DNA of 64,000 nucleotides, from contig NZ_UWOE01000001.1 of assembly GCF_900604355.1 (NCBI RefSeq), positions 1,612,001 through 1,676,000 on the forward strand. The letters run 5' to 3'. Position numbers and translations under genes: made by a program. The DNA comes from Luxibacter massiliensis. Lineage in GTDB: Bacteria > Bacillota > Clostridia > Lachnospirales > Lachnospiraceae. Positions within the stretch are counted from its first letter, which is position 1, and every line of letters starts with the position of its first letter. This document shows, piece after piece, positions 1 to 7,821 of the stretch. Below the pieces are notes generated by a model. That model saw only the letters and a list, made by a program, of their open reading frames with translations. It ran no database searches and was not told the DNA's origin.

Positions 1-2
1 TG

Positions 3-239
3 ATCGGCGGTATGTGGTTTTTCCTGATGCGCCCCCAGAAGAAGGAGCAAAAGAGACTGCAGGCAATGCTTTCCACAATGGAAGTGGGGGATACGGCGCT
101 GACGACAAGTGGCTTTTACGGGGTGATTATTGACATTACGGATGACGATGTAATCGTAGAATTCGGAAATAACAAGAACTGCCGCATACCGATGCAGAAG
201 GCGGCGATTGCGCAGATTGAGAAACCAAGTGCAGAGTAA
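3..239 (+). CDS. yajC: YajC, Sec translocase accessory subunit (5' end outside window)
   Basis: The frame is open to the window edge, so the true start lies upstream. Visible residues begin with the end of a hydrophobic segment followed by LMRPQKKEQKR, the typical YajC border between its single membrane helix and the basic cytoplasmic face. Then comes the small beta domain (VGDTALTTSGFYGVI) ending at residue ~79. YajC associates with SecDF in the membrane. The family is about 85-110 aa, so only the N-terminal helix is missing. A methionine codon at 12 is internal to the helix border and is unlikely to be the start. Confidence 0.9.
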   Translation: MGGMWFFLMRPQKKEQKRLQAMLSTMEVGDTALTTSGFYGVIIDITDDDVIVEFGNNKNCRIPMQKAAIAQIEKPSAE

Positions 240-259
240 TACTAAGTTTCTGAGCGTGG

Positions 260-400
260 AATACGATGAATAATAAGGAGCAGCTGATTGTGGAGAGAAG
301 CCTGGATGTGCGGCCCTGGTATGTATATGCCAGAAAGCACGGTATCCGTTGATGGGACATCTTTCCATGGGAATCAGCTGCTCCTTGCACTTTTGCGTAT
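260..400 (+). other. Long structured inverted repeat between yajC and leuB
   Basis: A perfect 15-bp inverted repeat, AAGGAGCAGCTGATT (about 275-289) and AATCAGCTGCTCCTT (about 372-386), encloses about 80 nt. An outer pair AATACG/CGTATT lies at 260-265 and 395-400. Inside, TGGAGAGA can pair with TCTTTCCA (one G-U), and GTGC with GCAC around a CTGG/CCAG tip, so the whole block can fold into one branched rod. There is no clean U-run after the stem. A 29-codon ORF (266-355) lies across it without leucine runs. A leuB promoter lies just downstream, so this may be the end of the yajC transcript or a separate element. Function unknown. Confidence 0.5.
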
Positions 401-407
401 TAAAGGG

Positions 408-436
408 TTGAAACGTGTCAAAAAATACGGTATCAT
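408..436 (+). promoter_or_regulatory. Promoter of leuB
   Basis: TTGAAA (408-413), a 17-bp spacer and TATCAT (431-436) match the sigma-A consensus at five of six positions each. It lies 44 bp before the leuB start. Confidence 0.55.
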
Positions 437-479
437 AAAAAATAGTATTTTTAATTCTAATTTGGAAGGAAGTATGGTT

Positions 480-1565
480 ATGAAACTGAACATTGGAGTG
501 ATTAAGGGGGACGGCATCGGCCCGGAGATAGTGGCTGAGGCCATGAAAGTCCTGGATAAAGTTGGGGAGGTGTACGGCCACGAGTGCATATATACACAGC
601 TTCTGATGGGCGGAGCCTCCATCGATGTAAACGGCGTGCCGCTGACTGAAGAGACGGTTGCCCAGGCAAAGGCCAGCGACGCTGTCCTGATGGGATCCAT
701 TGGAGGGGATGCAAAGACCTCGCCCTGGTATCAGCTGGAGCCATCTAAAAGGCCGGAGGCAGGACTTTTAAAGATCAGAAAAGAATTGAATTTGTTTGCA
801 AACTTAAGGCCTGCAGTGCTCTATGATGAACTTAAGGGGGCATGCCCCTTGAAAGAAGAGATCACAGAAGGCGGCTTTGATATGATGATTATGCGCGAAC
901 TGACCGGGGGACTGTATTTTGGCAGGCGTAAGACAGTCCAGGTTGACGGGGTCCTGACTGCCTGTGATGAGCTTACATATAATGAAAATGAAATCCGCCG
1001 GATTGCAAAGCGGGGTTTTGACATTGCCAGGAAGAGGAGGCAGAAAGTGACCAGTGTGGATAAGGCGAATGTGCTGGATTCTTCACGGCTATGGAGGAAG
1101 GTTGTGGAAGAAGTCGCAGCCGGCTATCCAGACGTGGAGCTTGAGCATATGCTGGTAGACAATTGCGCCATGCAGCTTGTCAGGAATCCCCGTCAGTTTG
1201 ATGTTATTTTGACAGAGAATATGTTTGGCGATATCTTGTCAGATGAGGCCAGTATGGTGACAGGATCTATCGGGATGCTGGCTTCAGCCAGCCTAAATGA
1301 GACAAAATTTGGCCTTTATGAGCCAAGCGGCGGTTCAGCGCCTGATATTGCGGGGAAAGGGATTGCCAATCCTATTGCCACAGTCTTATCTGCAGCCATG
1401 ATGCTCCGTTTTACATTTGACCTGGACCGGGAGGCGGAAGCTGTGGAAAAAGCTGTTTCCAGGGTGCTTGAGGACGGATTCCGCACTATGGATATCATGT
1501 CAGATGGGAAGAAGCAGGTTGGCACTGCAGAGATGGGCGACAGGATCTGTTCCTATATTGGATGA
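480..1565 (+). CDS. leuB: 3-isopropylmalate dehydrogenase
   Basis: Oxidatively decarboxylates 3-isopropylmalate with NAD in leucine synthesis; cytoplasmic. The 361-aa product has the family length and its motifs: GDGIGPE near residue 10, the substrate arginines in KIRKELNLFANLRP (98-111), VTSVDKANVLDSSRLWR (190-206), and the metal-binding NMFGDILSDEAS (247-258). The NAD loop GSAPDIAGKGIANP is at 285-298. The ATG at 480 is chosen because GGAAGGAAG ends 7 nt before it; the ATG at 474 is too close to that site, and a longer open frame back to 288 has no support. leuA and leuCD are not in the window. A repeat element separates it from ilvD. Confidence 0.96.
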   Translation: MKLNIGVIKGDGIGPEIVAEAMKVLDKVGEVYGHECIYTQLLMGGASIDVNGVPLTEETVAQAKASDAVLMGSIGGDAKTSPWYQLEPSKRPEAGLLKIRKELNLFANLRPAVLYDELKGACPLKEEITEGGFDMMIMRELTGGLYFGRRKTVQVDGVLTACDELTYNENEIRRIAKRGFDIARKRRQKVTSVDKANVLDSSRLWRKVVEEVAAGYPDVELEHMLVDNCAMQLVRNPRQFDVILTENMFGDILSDEASMVTGSIGMLASASLNETKFGLYEPSGGSAPDIAGKGIANPIATVLSAAMMLRFTFDLDREAEAVEKAVSRVLEDGFRTMDIMSDGKKQVGTAEMGDRICSYIG

Positions 1566-1571
1566 AAGCCA

Positions 1572-1667
1572 AAGGCCTTGATGCAGGCATCGGGGTATCA
1601 GACCCTGGCGGCAGTCGCCAAATGGACATGTAAACATGTCCCCTTGGTTCGTTGCTCGCGGGAATAA
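1572..1667 (+). repeat. Dispersed structured repeat, family 1, copy A
   Basis: One of seven copies in the window. It runs from GGCCTTGATGC to the shared 3' end GGAATAA. Its centre is the perfect hairpin GGACATGTAAACATGTCC (1624-1641), flanked by CCAA/TTGG arms and an outer GCGGCAG / TTGCTCGC stem. It begins 7 nt after the leuB stop and lies upstream of ilvD. Confidence 0.85.
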
Positions 1668-1770
1668 GGCCTGTCACCGGGCAGAGGCAGATAAGGAGAG
1701 CGCCTGGGAAACAGAATGCCGTCATAACATGGACGGCTGCGGCATAAGAAGAAAGTGAGGTTAAATAAAT

Positions 1771-3444
1771 ATGAGAAGTGATACAGTAACAAAGGGCAGC
1801 CAGCAGGCCCCCCACCGCTCATTGTTCAATGCGCTGGGGATGACACAGGAGGAACTTGACAGGCCCCTTGTAGGGGTAGTGAGTTCCTACAATGAGATCG
1901 TTCCGGGGCATATGAACCTGGATAAGATTACAGAGGCGGTAAAAATGGGCGTTGCTATGGCTGGGGGAACTCCAATCATGGTGCCTGCCATTGCAGTCTG
2001 TGATGGGATAGCCATGGGGCATGTGGGAATGAAATATTCTCTGGTTACGAGAGACTTGATTGCTGATTCCACAGAGGCTCTGGCCATGGCACACCAGTTT
2101 GATGCACTTGTTATGATTCCAAACTGTGATAAGAATGTCCCTGGACTTTTGATGGCGGCGGCCAGAATCAATGTGCCTACTATTTTTGTCAGCGGCGGCC
2201 CCATGCTTGCAGGACATGTAAAGGGTGGAAAGACCAGCTTATCTAGTATGTTTGAGGCTGTAGGCTCCTATGCGGCAGGCACAATTACAGAGGAAGACTT
2301 ATGTGAATTTGAAAATAAAGCGTGTCCCACATGTGGGTCATGTTCCGGGATGTATACTGCCAACAGCATGAACTGCCTGACAGAGGCCCTTGGAATGGGA
2401 CTTAAGGGGAACGGTACAATTCCGGCAGTCTATTCTGCCAGAATTAAGCTGGCCAAACATGCCGGCATGCAGGTTATGGAGTTGGTCAGGAAGAATATCC
2501 GTCCGAGAGACATTATGACAAAGGAGGCCATACTGAATGCCCTTACAGTAGATATGGCCCTTGGATGTTCTACCAATAGTATGCTGCATCTGCCGGCAAT
2601 CGCCCATGAAATTGGGATGGATTTTGAGATTGATTTTGCAAATTCTATCAGCCAAAAAACTCCCAACCTCTGCCACCTTGCCCCGGCAGGCCATACATAT
2701 ATTGAAGATCTGAATGAAGCCGGCGGCGTGTATGCTGTCATGAATGAATTGAATAAGAAAGGACTGCTCAATACAGATTGTATGACAGTTACAACGAAGA
2801 CTGTGGGAGAGAATATCCAGGGATGCGTCAACCGTGACCCGGAAGTAATCCGCCCTGTGGAGAACCCATACAGTGAGACAGGGGGGATAGCCGTACTTAA
2901 AGGGAATCTGGCGCCAGACGGCAGTGTGGTGAAACGTTCTGCCGTAGTTCCTGAGATGTTGGTGCACGAAGGGCCTGCCAGAATATTTGAGAGCGATGAG
3001 GAGGCCACCGAGGCTATTAAGACTGGAAAGATACATCCAGGAGACGTGATTGTGATTCGTTACGAAGGGCCAAAGGGGGGGCCGGGCATGAGAGAGATGC
3101 TCAACCCCACATCAGCGATTGCCGGATACGGGTTAGGATCCACAGTAGCATTGATCACAGACGGGCGTTTCAGCGGCGCTTCCAGAGGCGCATCCATCGG
3201 CCATGTATCGCCGGAGGCTGCAGTGGGAGGCCCTATTGCCCTAGTGGAAGAAGGGGATATCATTAAAATCAATATTCCTGAACTGAAGTTAGAGCTAGAT
3301 GTATCCGACGAGGAATTAAGAGACAGGAAGGCCAAATGGCAGCCTAAGGAGCCGAAAATTACATCTGGATACCTGGCCCGGTATGCTGCCATGGTTACAT
3401 CTGGTAACCGGGGGGCCATTCTTGAAGTACCAAAGAACGATTAG
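1771..3444 (+). CDS. ilvD: Dihydroxy-acid dehydratase
   Basis: Dehydrates dihydroxy-isovalerate and dihydroxy-methylvalerate to the keto acids of valine and isoleucine synthesis. The 557-aa length fits the IlvD/Edd family. Iron-sulfur cysteines are seen in NCDKNVPGLLMAAARIN (about residue 118) and CPTCGSCSGMYTANSMNC (about 185-202). The C-terminal segment TDGRFSGASRGASIGHVSPE is the family signature. The ATG follows GTGAGG by about 10 nt. It is followed after 13 nt by ilvB, so the two are probably co-transcribed. The oxygen-labile cluster type suits an anaerobe. Confidence 0.97.
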   Translation: MRSDTVTKGSQQAPHRSLFNALGMTQEELDRPLVGVVSSYNEIVPGHMNLDKITEAVKMGVAMAGGTPIMVPAIAVCDGIAMGHVGMKYSLVTRDLIADSTEALAMAHQFDALVMIPNCDKNVPGLLMAAARINVPTIFVSGGPMLAGHVKGGKTSLSSMFEAVGSYAAGTITEEDLCEFENKACPTCGSCSGMYTANSMNCLTEALGMGLKGNGTIPAVYSARIKLAKHAGMQVMELVRKNIRPRDIMTKEAILNALTVDMALGCSTNSMLHLPAIAHEIGMDFEIDFANSISQKTPNLCHLAPAGHTYIEDLNEAGGVYAVMNELNKKGLLNTDCMTVTTKTVGENIQGCVNRDPEVIRPVENPYSETGGIAVLKGNLAPDGSVVKRSAVVPEMLVHEGPARIFESDEEATEAIKTGKIHPGDVIVIRYEGPKGGPGMREMLNPTSAIAGYGLGSTVALITDGRFSGASRGASIGHVSPEAAVGGPIALVEEGDIIKINIPELKLELDVSDEELRDRKAKWQPKEPKITSGYLARYAAMVTSGNRGAILEVPKND

Positions 3445-3457
3445 GAGGTTCCTGAAC

Positions 3458-5140
3458 ATGCAGTTAAATGGAGCAGAAATTGTAATAGAATGTTTGAAAG
3501 AGCAGGGAGTGGATACTGTATTTGGGTATCCAGGGGGCGCTATTCTGAATGTATATGATGCTTTATTTAAGCACAGCGATGAGATCCGGCATATTCTTAC
3601 ATCTCATGAACAGGGCGCGGCACATGCGGCTGACGGTTATGCCCGTGCCACGGGGAAGGTAGGCGTCTGCTTCGCCACCAGCGGCCCTGGGGCCACCAAT
3701 TTGGTGACAGGGATTGCCACTGCCTGTATGGATTCCATTCCTATTGTGGCAATCACCTGCAATGTAGGCGTATCTCTCCTTGGAAAAGACAGCTTCCAGG
3801 AAATAGATATTGCAGGCATTACAATGCCTATCACAAAGCATAACTATATCGTAAAGGATGTCAATAAGCTGGCAGAGACAATACGCAGGGCTTTTCGCAT
3901 TGCCCAGACAGGGCGCCCGGGCCCTGTGCTGATTGATATTCCCAAAGATGTGACTGCTGAGATGGCTGAGTATTGCCCAGAAGAAATCATTCCCGTATCC
4001 CCGACGGAACCCGGCAGTATTTGTGATAAAGAAATTGAAACGGCCATCCAGATGATCAATAAGGCTAAAAGGCCGTATGTCTTTGTGGGCGGCGGAGCGG
4101 TCCTGTCTGGAGCCAGCAGGGAGCTCAGGGAATTTGTAGAAAAAGTAGATGCGCCAGTTACAGACTCACTTATGGGAAAGGGTGCATTTCCAGGCACTGA
4201 TCCACGCTATACAGGCATGCTCGGCATGCATGGCACAAAGACCTCCAATTTTGGGGTCAGCGAGTGTGACCTGCTGATTGTAGTGGGAGCCAGGTTCAGC
4301 GACCGGGTGACAGGCAACACAAAGAAATTTGCCAAGAATGCAAAGATACTCCAGTTTGATATTGATGCGGCTGAAATGAACAAAAATGTGATTATCACAG
4401 CAGGCGTGGTGGGGGATATTAAAGAAATTTTAGAGAGTATCAACGGCAGGCTTAAGCAGCAGTCCCATCAGGAGTGGATGGATAAGATTCAGGGATATAA
4501 AGAAAAATATCCTCTGAAATATCACCCTGGAATTCTGACAGGTCCCTTTGTAATAGAAGAGATTTACAGGCAGACCGGAGGGGATGCCCTTGTGGTGACA
4601 GAGGTGGGGCAGCATCAGATGTGGGCAGCACAGTATTACAAATATACAAGGCCCCGCACATTGCTGACATCAGGCGGCCTGGGAACTATGGGATACGGCT
4701 TAGGCGCGTCATTGGGCGCTAAAACTGGCTGCCCAAAAGAGACAGTGGTCAATATTGCAGGGGACGGGTGCTTTCGCATGAATATGAATGAGATTGCCAC
4801 TGCTGTCAGGCATCATATCCCCATAATTCAGGTAGTCATTAACAACCATGTGCTGGGGATGGTCCGACAGTGGCAGAACTTTTTCTATGAGCAGCGCTAT
4901 TCGGCTACTGTTTTAAACGATGCTGTGGATTTTGTGAAGCTGGCAGAGGCCATGGGTGCAGTGGGAATCAGGGCTTTTACCAGGGAAGAATTTAAGGAGG
5001 CCTTTGCCAGGGCGCTTAAGATGAACCAGCCGGTTGTGATTGACTGCCAGATAGACAGTGATGACAAAGTATGGCCTATGGTGGCGCCGGGGGCGGCAAT
5101 CAGTGATGCATTTGACGAAAAGGATATGGAACAGAAATAA
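3458..5140 (+). CDS. ilvB: Acetolactate synthase, large (catalytic) subunit
   Basis: Thiamine-diphosphate enzyme condensing pyruvate with pyruvate or 2-oxobutyrate, the first common step of branched-chain amino-acid synthesis. The 560-aa protein has the catalytic glutamate region TSHEQGAAHAADGYARATGK near residue 50, and the ThDP/Mg motif starting GDGCFRMNMNE and ending VVINNH (about 435-467). The ATG at 3458 follows AGGAGG by 9 nt; a longer open frame reaching back to 3383 overlaps ilvD and is not supported. No small regulatory subunit (ilvN) is adjacent; serC follows. Its motifs fit IlvB better than a catabolic AlsS, and its place after ilvD points the same way. Confidence 0.93.
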   Translation: MQLNGAEIVIECLKEQGVDTVFGYPGGAILNVYDALFKHSDEIRHILTSHEQGAAHAADGYARATGKVGVCFATSGPGATNLVTGIATACMDSIPIVAITCNVGVSLLGKDSFQEIDIAGITMPITKHNYIVKDVNKLAETIRRAFRIAQTGRPGPVLIDIPKDVTAEMAEYCPEEIIPVSPTEPGSICDKEIETAIQMINKAKRPYVFVGGGAVLSGASRELREFVEKVDAPVTDSLMGKGAFPGTDPRYTGMLGMHGTKTSNFGVSECDLLIVVGARFSDRVTGNTKKFAKNAKILQFDIDAAEMNKNVIITAGVVGDIKEILESINGRLKQQSHQEWMDKIQGYKEKYPLKYHPGILTGPFVIEEIYRQTGGDALVVTEVGQHQMWAAQYYKYTRPRTLLTSGGLGTMGYGLGASLGAKTGCPKETVVNIAGDGCFRMNMNEIATAVRHHIPIIQVVINNHVLGMVRQWQNFFYEQRYSATVLNDAVDFVKLAEAMGAVGIRAFTREEFKEAFARALKMNQPVVIDCQIDSDDKVWPMVAPGAAISDAFDEKDMEQK

Positions 5141-5176
5141 GGAATGTGAATTTAAATAATTTCGGGAGGAAATGAA

Positions 5177-6259
5177 ATGGGCAGAGTGTACAATTTTTCA
5201 GCAGGGCCGGCAGTGTTGCCGGAGGAGGTCCTAAAAGCAGCAGCAGCAGAAATGTTAGATTACAGAGGAACCGGCATGTCGGTTATGGAAATGAGTCACC
5301 GCTCAAAAGCCTTTGAAGAAATCATCCATAGGGCAGAGGCTGACCTGAGGGAACTCATGGGGATTCCAGACAATTATAGGGTGCTTTTCCTTCAGGGAGG
5401 GGCGTCCCAGCAGTTTGCCATGATTCCTATGAACCTTATGAAGAACAAAGTAGCTGATTATATAGTCACAGGCCAGTGGGCCAAGAAGGCCGCAGCGGAA
5501 GCGGGGAAATATGGGAAAGTAAATAAAATTGCTTCATCGGAGGATAAAACATTTTCTTACATCCCAGATTGTTCTGACCTCAATATATCCGAGGATGCAG
5601 ATTACGTATATATCTGTGAGAACAACACGATTTACGGCACAAAGTTCCATCAGCTGCCGGATACAAAAGGAAAAACACTGGTGGCAGATGTCTCCTCCTG
5701 TTTTTTGTCTGAACCGGCCGACGTGTCTAAATATGGACTTTTATATGGAGGGGCACAGAAAAATATCGGCCCGGCAGGTGTCGTGATTGTGATTATACGG
5801 GAGGATCTGATTACGGAGGATGTACTTCCTAAGACTCCGGCCATGCTCACTTATAAGATCCATGCAGATGCAAAGTCTCTTTATAATACACCGCCTGCAT
5901 ATGGGATTTATATATGCGGAAAAGTATTCCAGTGGCTGAAATCCCTGGGGGGATTGGATGCCATGAAGGTACGCAATGAGAAGAAGGCAGAGCTTTTATA
6001 TAGTTTTCTCGATCAAAGCAAACTCTTTAAGGGCACTGTGGAGCACAAAGACCGCTCTCTTATGAATGTCCCCTTTATAACAGGAGATGAAGAGCTGGAT
6101 GCCCGCTTTGTGAAGGCAGCCCACGAGGCAGGCCTGGAAAATCTGAAAGGGCACAGAAGTGTAGGCGGGATGCGGGCAAGTATTTATAATGCGATGCCTT
6201 ATGAAGGAGTGGAGGCCCTGGTGGCCTTTATGGAGAAATTTGAGAAGGAGAATCTGTAA
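5177..6259 (+). CDS. serC: Phosphoserine aminotransferase
   Basis: PLP enzyme converting 3-phosphohydroxypyruvate to phosphoserine with glutamate. The 360-aa protein starts with the diagnostic YNFSAGPAVLPEEVL, has GGASQQFAMIPMNL (phosphate binding, about 74-87) and the PLP lysine in GGAQKNIGPAGVV (about 193-205). It ends with GHRSVGGMRASIYNAMP, the family's C-terminal signature. GGGAGGAAATGAA precedes the ATG. serA starts one base after its stop, so serCA is a translationally coupled pair catalysing consecutive steps. No serB phosphatase is in the window. Confidence 0.97.
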   Translation: MGRVYNFSAGPAVLPEEVLKAAAAEMLDYRGTGMSVMEMSHRSKAFEEIIHRAEADLRELMGIPDNYRVLFLQGGASQQFAMIPMNLMKNKVADYIVTGQWAKKAAAEAGKYGKVNKIASSEDKTFSYIPDCSDLNISEDADYVYICENNTIYGTKFHQLPDTKGKTLVADVSSCFLSEPADVSKYGLLYGGAQKNIGPAGVVIVIIREDLITEDVLPKTPAMLTYKIHADAKSLYNTPPAYGIYICGKVFQWLKSLGGLDAMKVRNEKKAELLYSFLDQSKLFKGTVEHKDRSLMNVPFITGDEELDARFVKAAHEAGLENLKGHRSVGGMRASIYNAMPYEGVEALVAFMEKFEKENL

Positions 6260-6260
6260 A

Positions 6261-7424
6261 ATGTTTAAATATCATTGTTTAAATCCCATTGCCCAGGTAG
6301 GCTTGGAAAAGTTTGACGGCCAATATGTGAAAGTTGAGGATATGCAGGAGGCGGATGCAGTACTCGTAAGAAGCGCCGGAATGCATGATATAGAGTTTGA
6401 CGACAATTTAAAGTTGATTGCACGTGCCGGCGCAGGAGTCAATAATATCCCTTTGGAAAAATGTGCAGAGAAAGGGATTGTTGTGTTTAATACACCGGGG
6501 GCCAATGCAAACGGTGTAAAGGAACTGGTAATCGCAGGAATGCTTCTGGCTGCCCGTGATATTATCGGAGGAATCAACTGGGTGCAGGAAAATGAGGAAG
6601 ATGGCGACATAGCCAAAATCACTGAGAAGAAGAAAAAGGTATTTGCAGGCACAGAGCTGGAGGGGAAGAAACTGGGAGTAATCGGCCTTGGTGCCATCGG
6701 CGTGCTGGTGGCCAATGCAGCCACCCATCTGGGGATGGATGTGTATGGGTATGACCCCTATGTATCTGTGGACGCTGCCTGGAAGCTGTCCCGCAGCATC
6801 CATCACGCAAAGACTGTCGATGAGCTGTACAAGGAATGCGATTACATTACCATCCATGTCCCTGCCCTTGAAGATACAAAGGGGATGATCAATAAAGATG
6901 CCATCAGCCTGATGAAAGAGAACATAGTTATCTTAAATTTTGCAAGAGACGTCCTTGTCAATACAGAGGATATGGTAGACGCCCTTGTGGCAGGAAAAGT
7001 AAAGGGGTATGTGACAGATTTCCCCACACCAGAGATAACAGGCGTGAAGGGCGCTATTGTAATCCCGCATCTTGGGGCTTCCACGGAGGAATCTGAGGAT
7101 AACTGCGCGAGAATGGCGGTGAAAGAGGCAAAAGATTATCTGGAAAACGGAAACATTACGCATTCAGTCAATTACCCTGACTGTGATATGGGAATAAAGA
7201 CAGGCGGATCCAGGATTACAATACTGCATCATAATATACCGAATATGCTTGGCCAGTTCACCGGACTTCTGGCAAAGGCTAATATGAATATTTCCCTGAT
7301 GGCGAATAAAAGTAAAAAAGAGTATGCCTATACAATGATAGATATTGACGGGGAAGTGAGCAGGGATGTAGAAGAAGCATTGGCTCAGATCGAAGGCGTG
7401 TTAAAGGTCAGAGTGATTATATAA
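6261..7424 (+). CDS. serA: D-3-phosphoglycerate dehydrogenase
   Basis: Oxidises 3-phosphoglycerate, the entry step of serine synthesis. The 387-aa protein has the substrate loop RAGAGVNNIP (55-64), the Rossmann motif VIGLGAIGVLVANAA (140-154) and the catalytic histidine in VIPHLGASTEE. A C-terminal ACT domain covers about residues 315-387 (GSRITILHHNIPNMLGQF), the usual site of serine feedback. It lacks the ASB domain of the long form. The ATG at 6261 is one base past the serC stop; an open frame extending back to 6189 lies inside serC and is ignored. Confidence 0.96.
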   Translation: MFKYHCLNPIAQVGLEKFDGQYVKVEDMQEADAVLVRSAGMHDIEFDDNLKLIARAGAGVNNIPLEKCAEKGIVVFNTPGANANGVKELVIAGMLLAARDIIGGINWVQENEEDGDIAKITEKKKKVFAGTELEGKKLGVIGLGAIGVLVANAATHLGMDVYGYDPYVSVDAAWKLSRSIHHAKTVDELYKECDYITIHVPALEDTKGMINKDAISLMKENIVILNFARDVLVNTEDMVDALVAGKVKGYVTDFPTPEITGVKGAIVIPHLGASTEESEDNCARMAVKEAKDYLENGNITHSVNYPDCDMGIKTGGSRITILHHNIPNMLGQFTGLLAKANMNISLMANKSKKEYAYTMIDIDGEVSRDVEEALAQIEGVLKVRVII

Positions 7425-7446
7425 GAAATACGATGTTAAGAAGTTA

Positions 7447-7520
7447 GGGGTATTCTCCGGGCAGGAATGCATAAACCACAGCCAGGTTTGTCATTTTTGT
7501 TTGCGGGGAATACCCTTTAT
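7447..7520 (+). terminator. Possible terminator of the ilv-ser operon
   Basis: GGGGTATTCTCCG (7447-7459) pairs with CGGGGAATACCCT (7504-7516) with G-U pairs, and TTATTT follows. The loop of about 44 nt contains its own small AAACC/GGTTT hairpin. The long loop and weak T-run make this less certain than a classic terminator. Confidence 0.45.
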
Positions 7521-7534
7521 TTCTGCGGACTGCG

Positions 7535-7629
7535 AGCATAAGCGGGTTTGCTGCCCCAGGTATTTGGCTGCCCCAGATATAGGGCGGGAGATAGCAGGCT
7601 GTCATTGGCTGTCAGGCCCTGCTTATGCT
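7535..7629. repeat. Inverted repeat with internal direct repeats upstream of the citrate synthase promoter
   Basis: AGCATAAGCGGG (7535-7546) pairs with CCCTGCTTATGCT (7617-7629) with one bulged T. Between the arms, GCTGCCCCAG occurs twice about 20 bp apart and GGCTGTCA occurs twice in a row. It ends 9 bp before a -35 box. The 397-bp gap 7425-7821 otherwise contains a possible terminator, a promoter and repeat copy B. Confidence 0.5.
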
Positions 7630-7637
7630 AAACATGA

Positions 7638-7671
7638 TTGACAAAAAATGTATAAGTGTATACAATTATAC
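7638..7671 (+). promoter_or_regulatory. Promoter with probable GntR operator
   Basis: TTGACA (7638-7643), a 17-bp spacer and TACAAT (7661-7666) form a near-consensus sigma-A promoter for the downstream citrate synthase-gntR-icd set. GTATA/TATAC half-sites overlap the -10: GTATACAATTATAC at 7658-7671 is a perfect inverted repeat with a 4-bp spacer, a further GTATA lies at 7650, and TGTATACA at 7657-7664 is palindromic. FCD-type GntR proteins bind such short palindromes, so autoregulation by the GntR gene two steps downstream is inferred. Confidence 0.65.
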
Positions 7672-7682
7672 GAGGATACAAA

Positions 7683-7785
7683 TTTATTCCTGCGGGCAAC
7701 GAGCCAAGGGGACATGTTTACATGTCCATTTGGCCACTGCCGCGAGGGTCTAATACCCCAATGCCTGCATCGGGGCCTTTGACTT
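7683..7785 (-). repeat. Dispersed structured repeat, family 1, copy B (reverse)
   Basis: Reverse-oriented copy that starts with TTTATTCC and carries the perfect GGACATGTTTACATGTCC hairpin. It lies between the promoter at 7638-7666 and the ribosome binding site at 7807-7814, so it should be transcribed as part of the leader of the citrate synthase mRNA. Confidence 0.85.
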
Positions 7786-7821
7786 GTAAACCAAACTGGA
7801 AAATACAGGAGGAGCTAGAAA

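Noticed and set aside
240..479. T-box or leucine attenuator before leuB
   Set aside because: No T-box core, no leucine-rich leader peptide and no terminator U-run; the best promoter lies after the structure.
1572..1667. Family-1 repeats as intrinsic terminators
   Set aside because: The GC-rich stem is followed by AATAAA rather than Ts; in reverse the T-rich end precedes the stem, and copies occur in both orientations and within leaders.
2338..3036. Long minus-strand ORF of 232 codons inside ilvD
   Set aside because: It lies fully within a confidently identified gene, has no family resemblance and reflects codon bias on the opposite strand.
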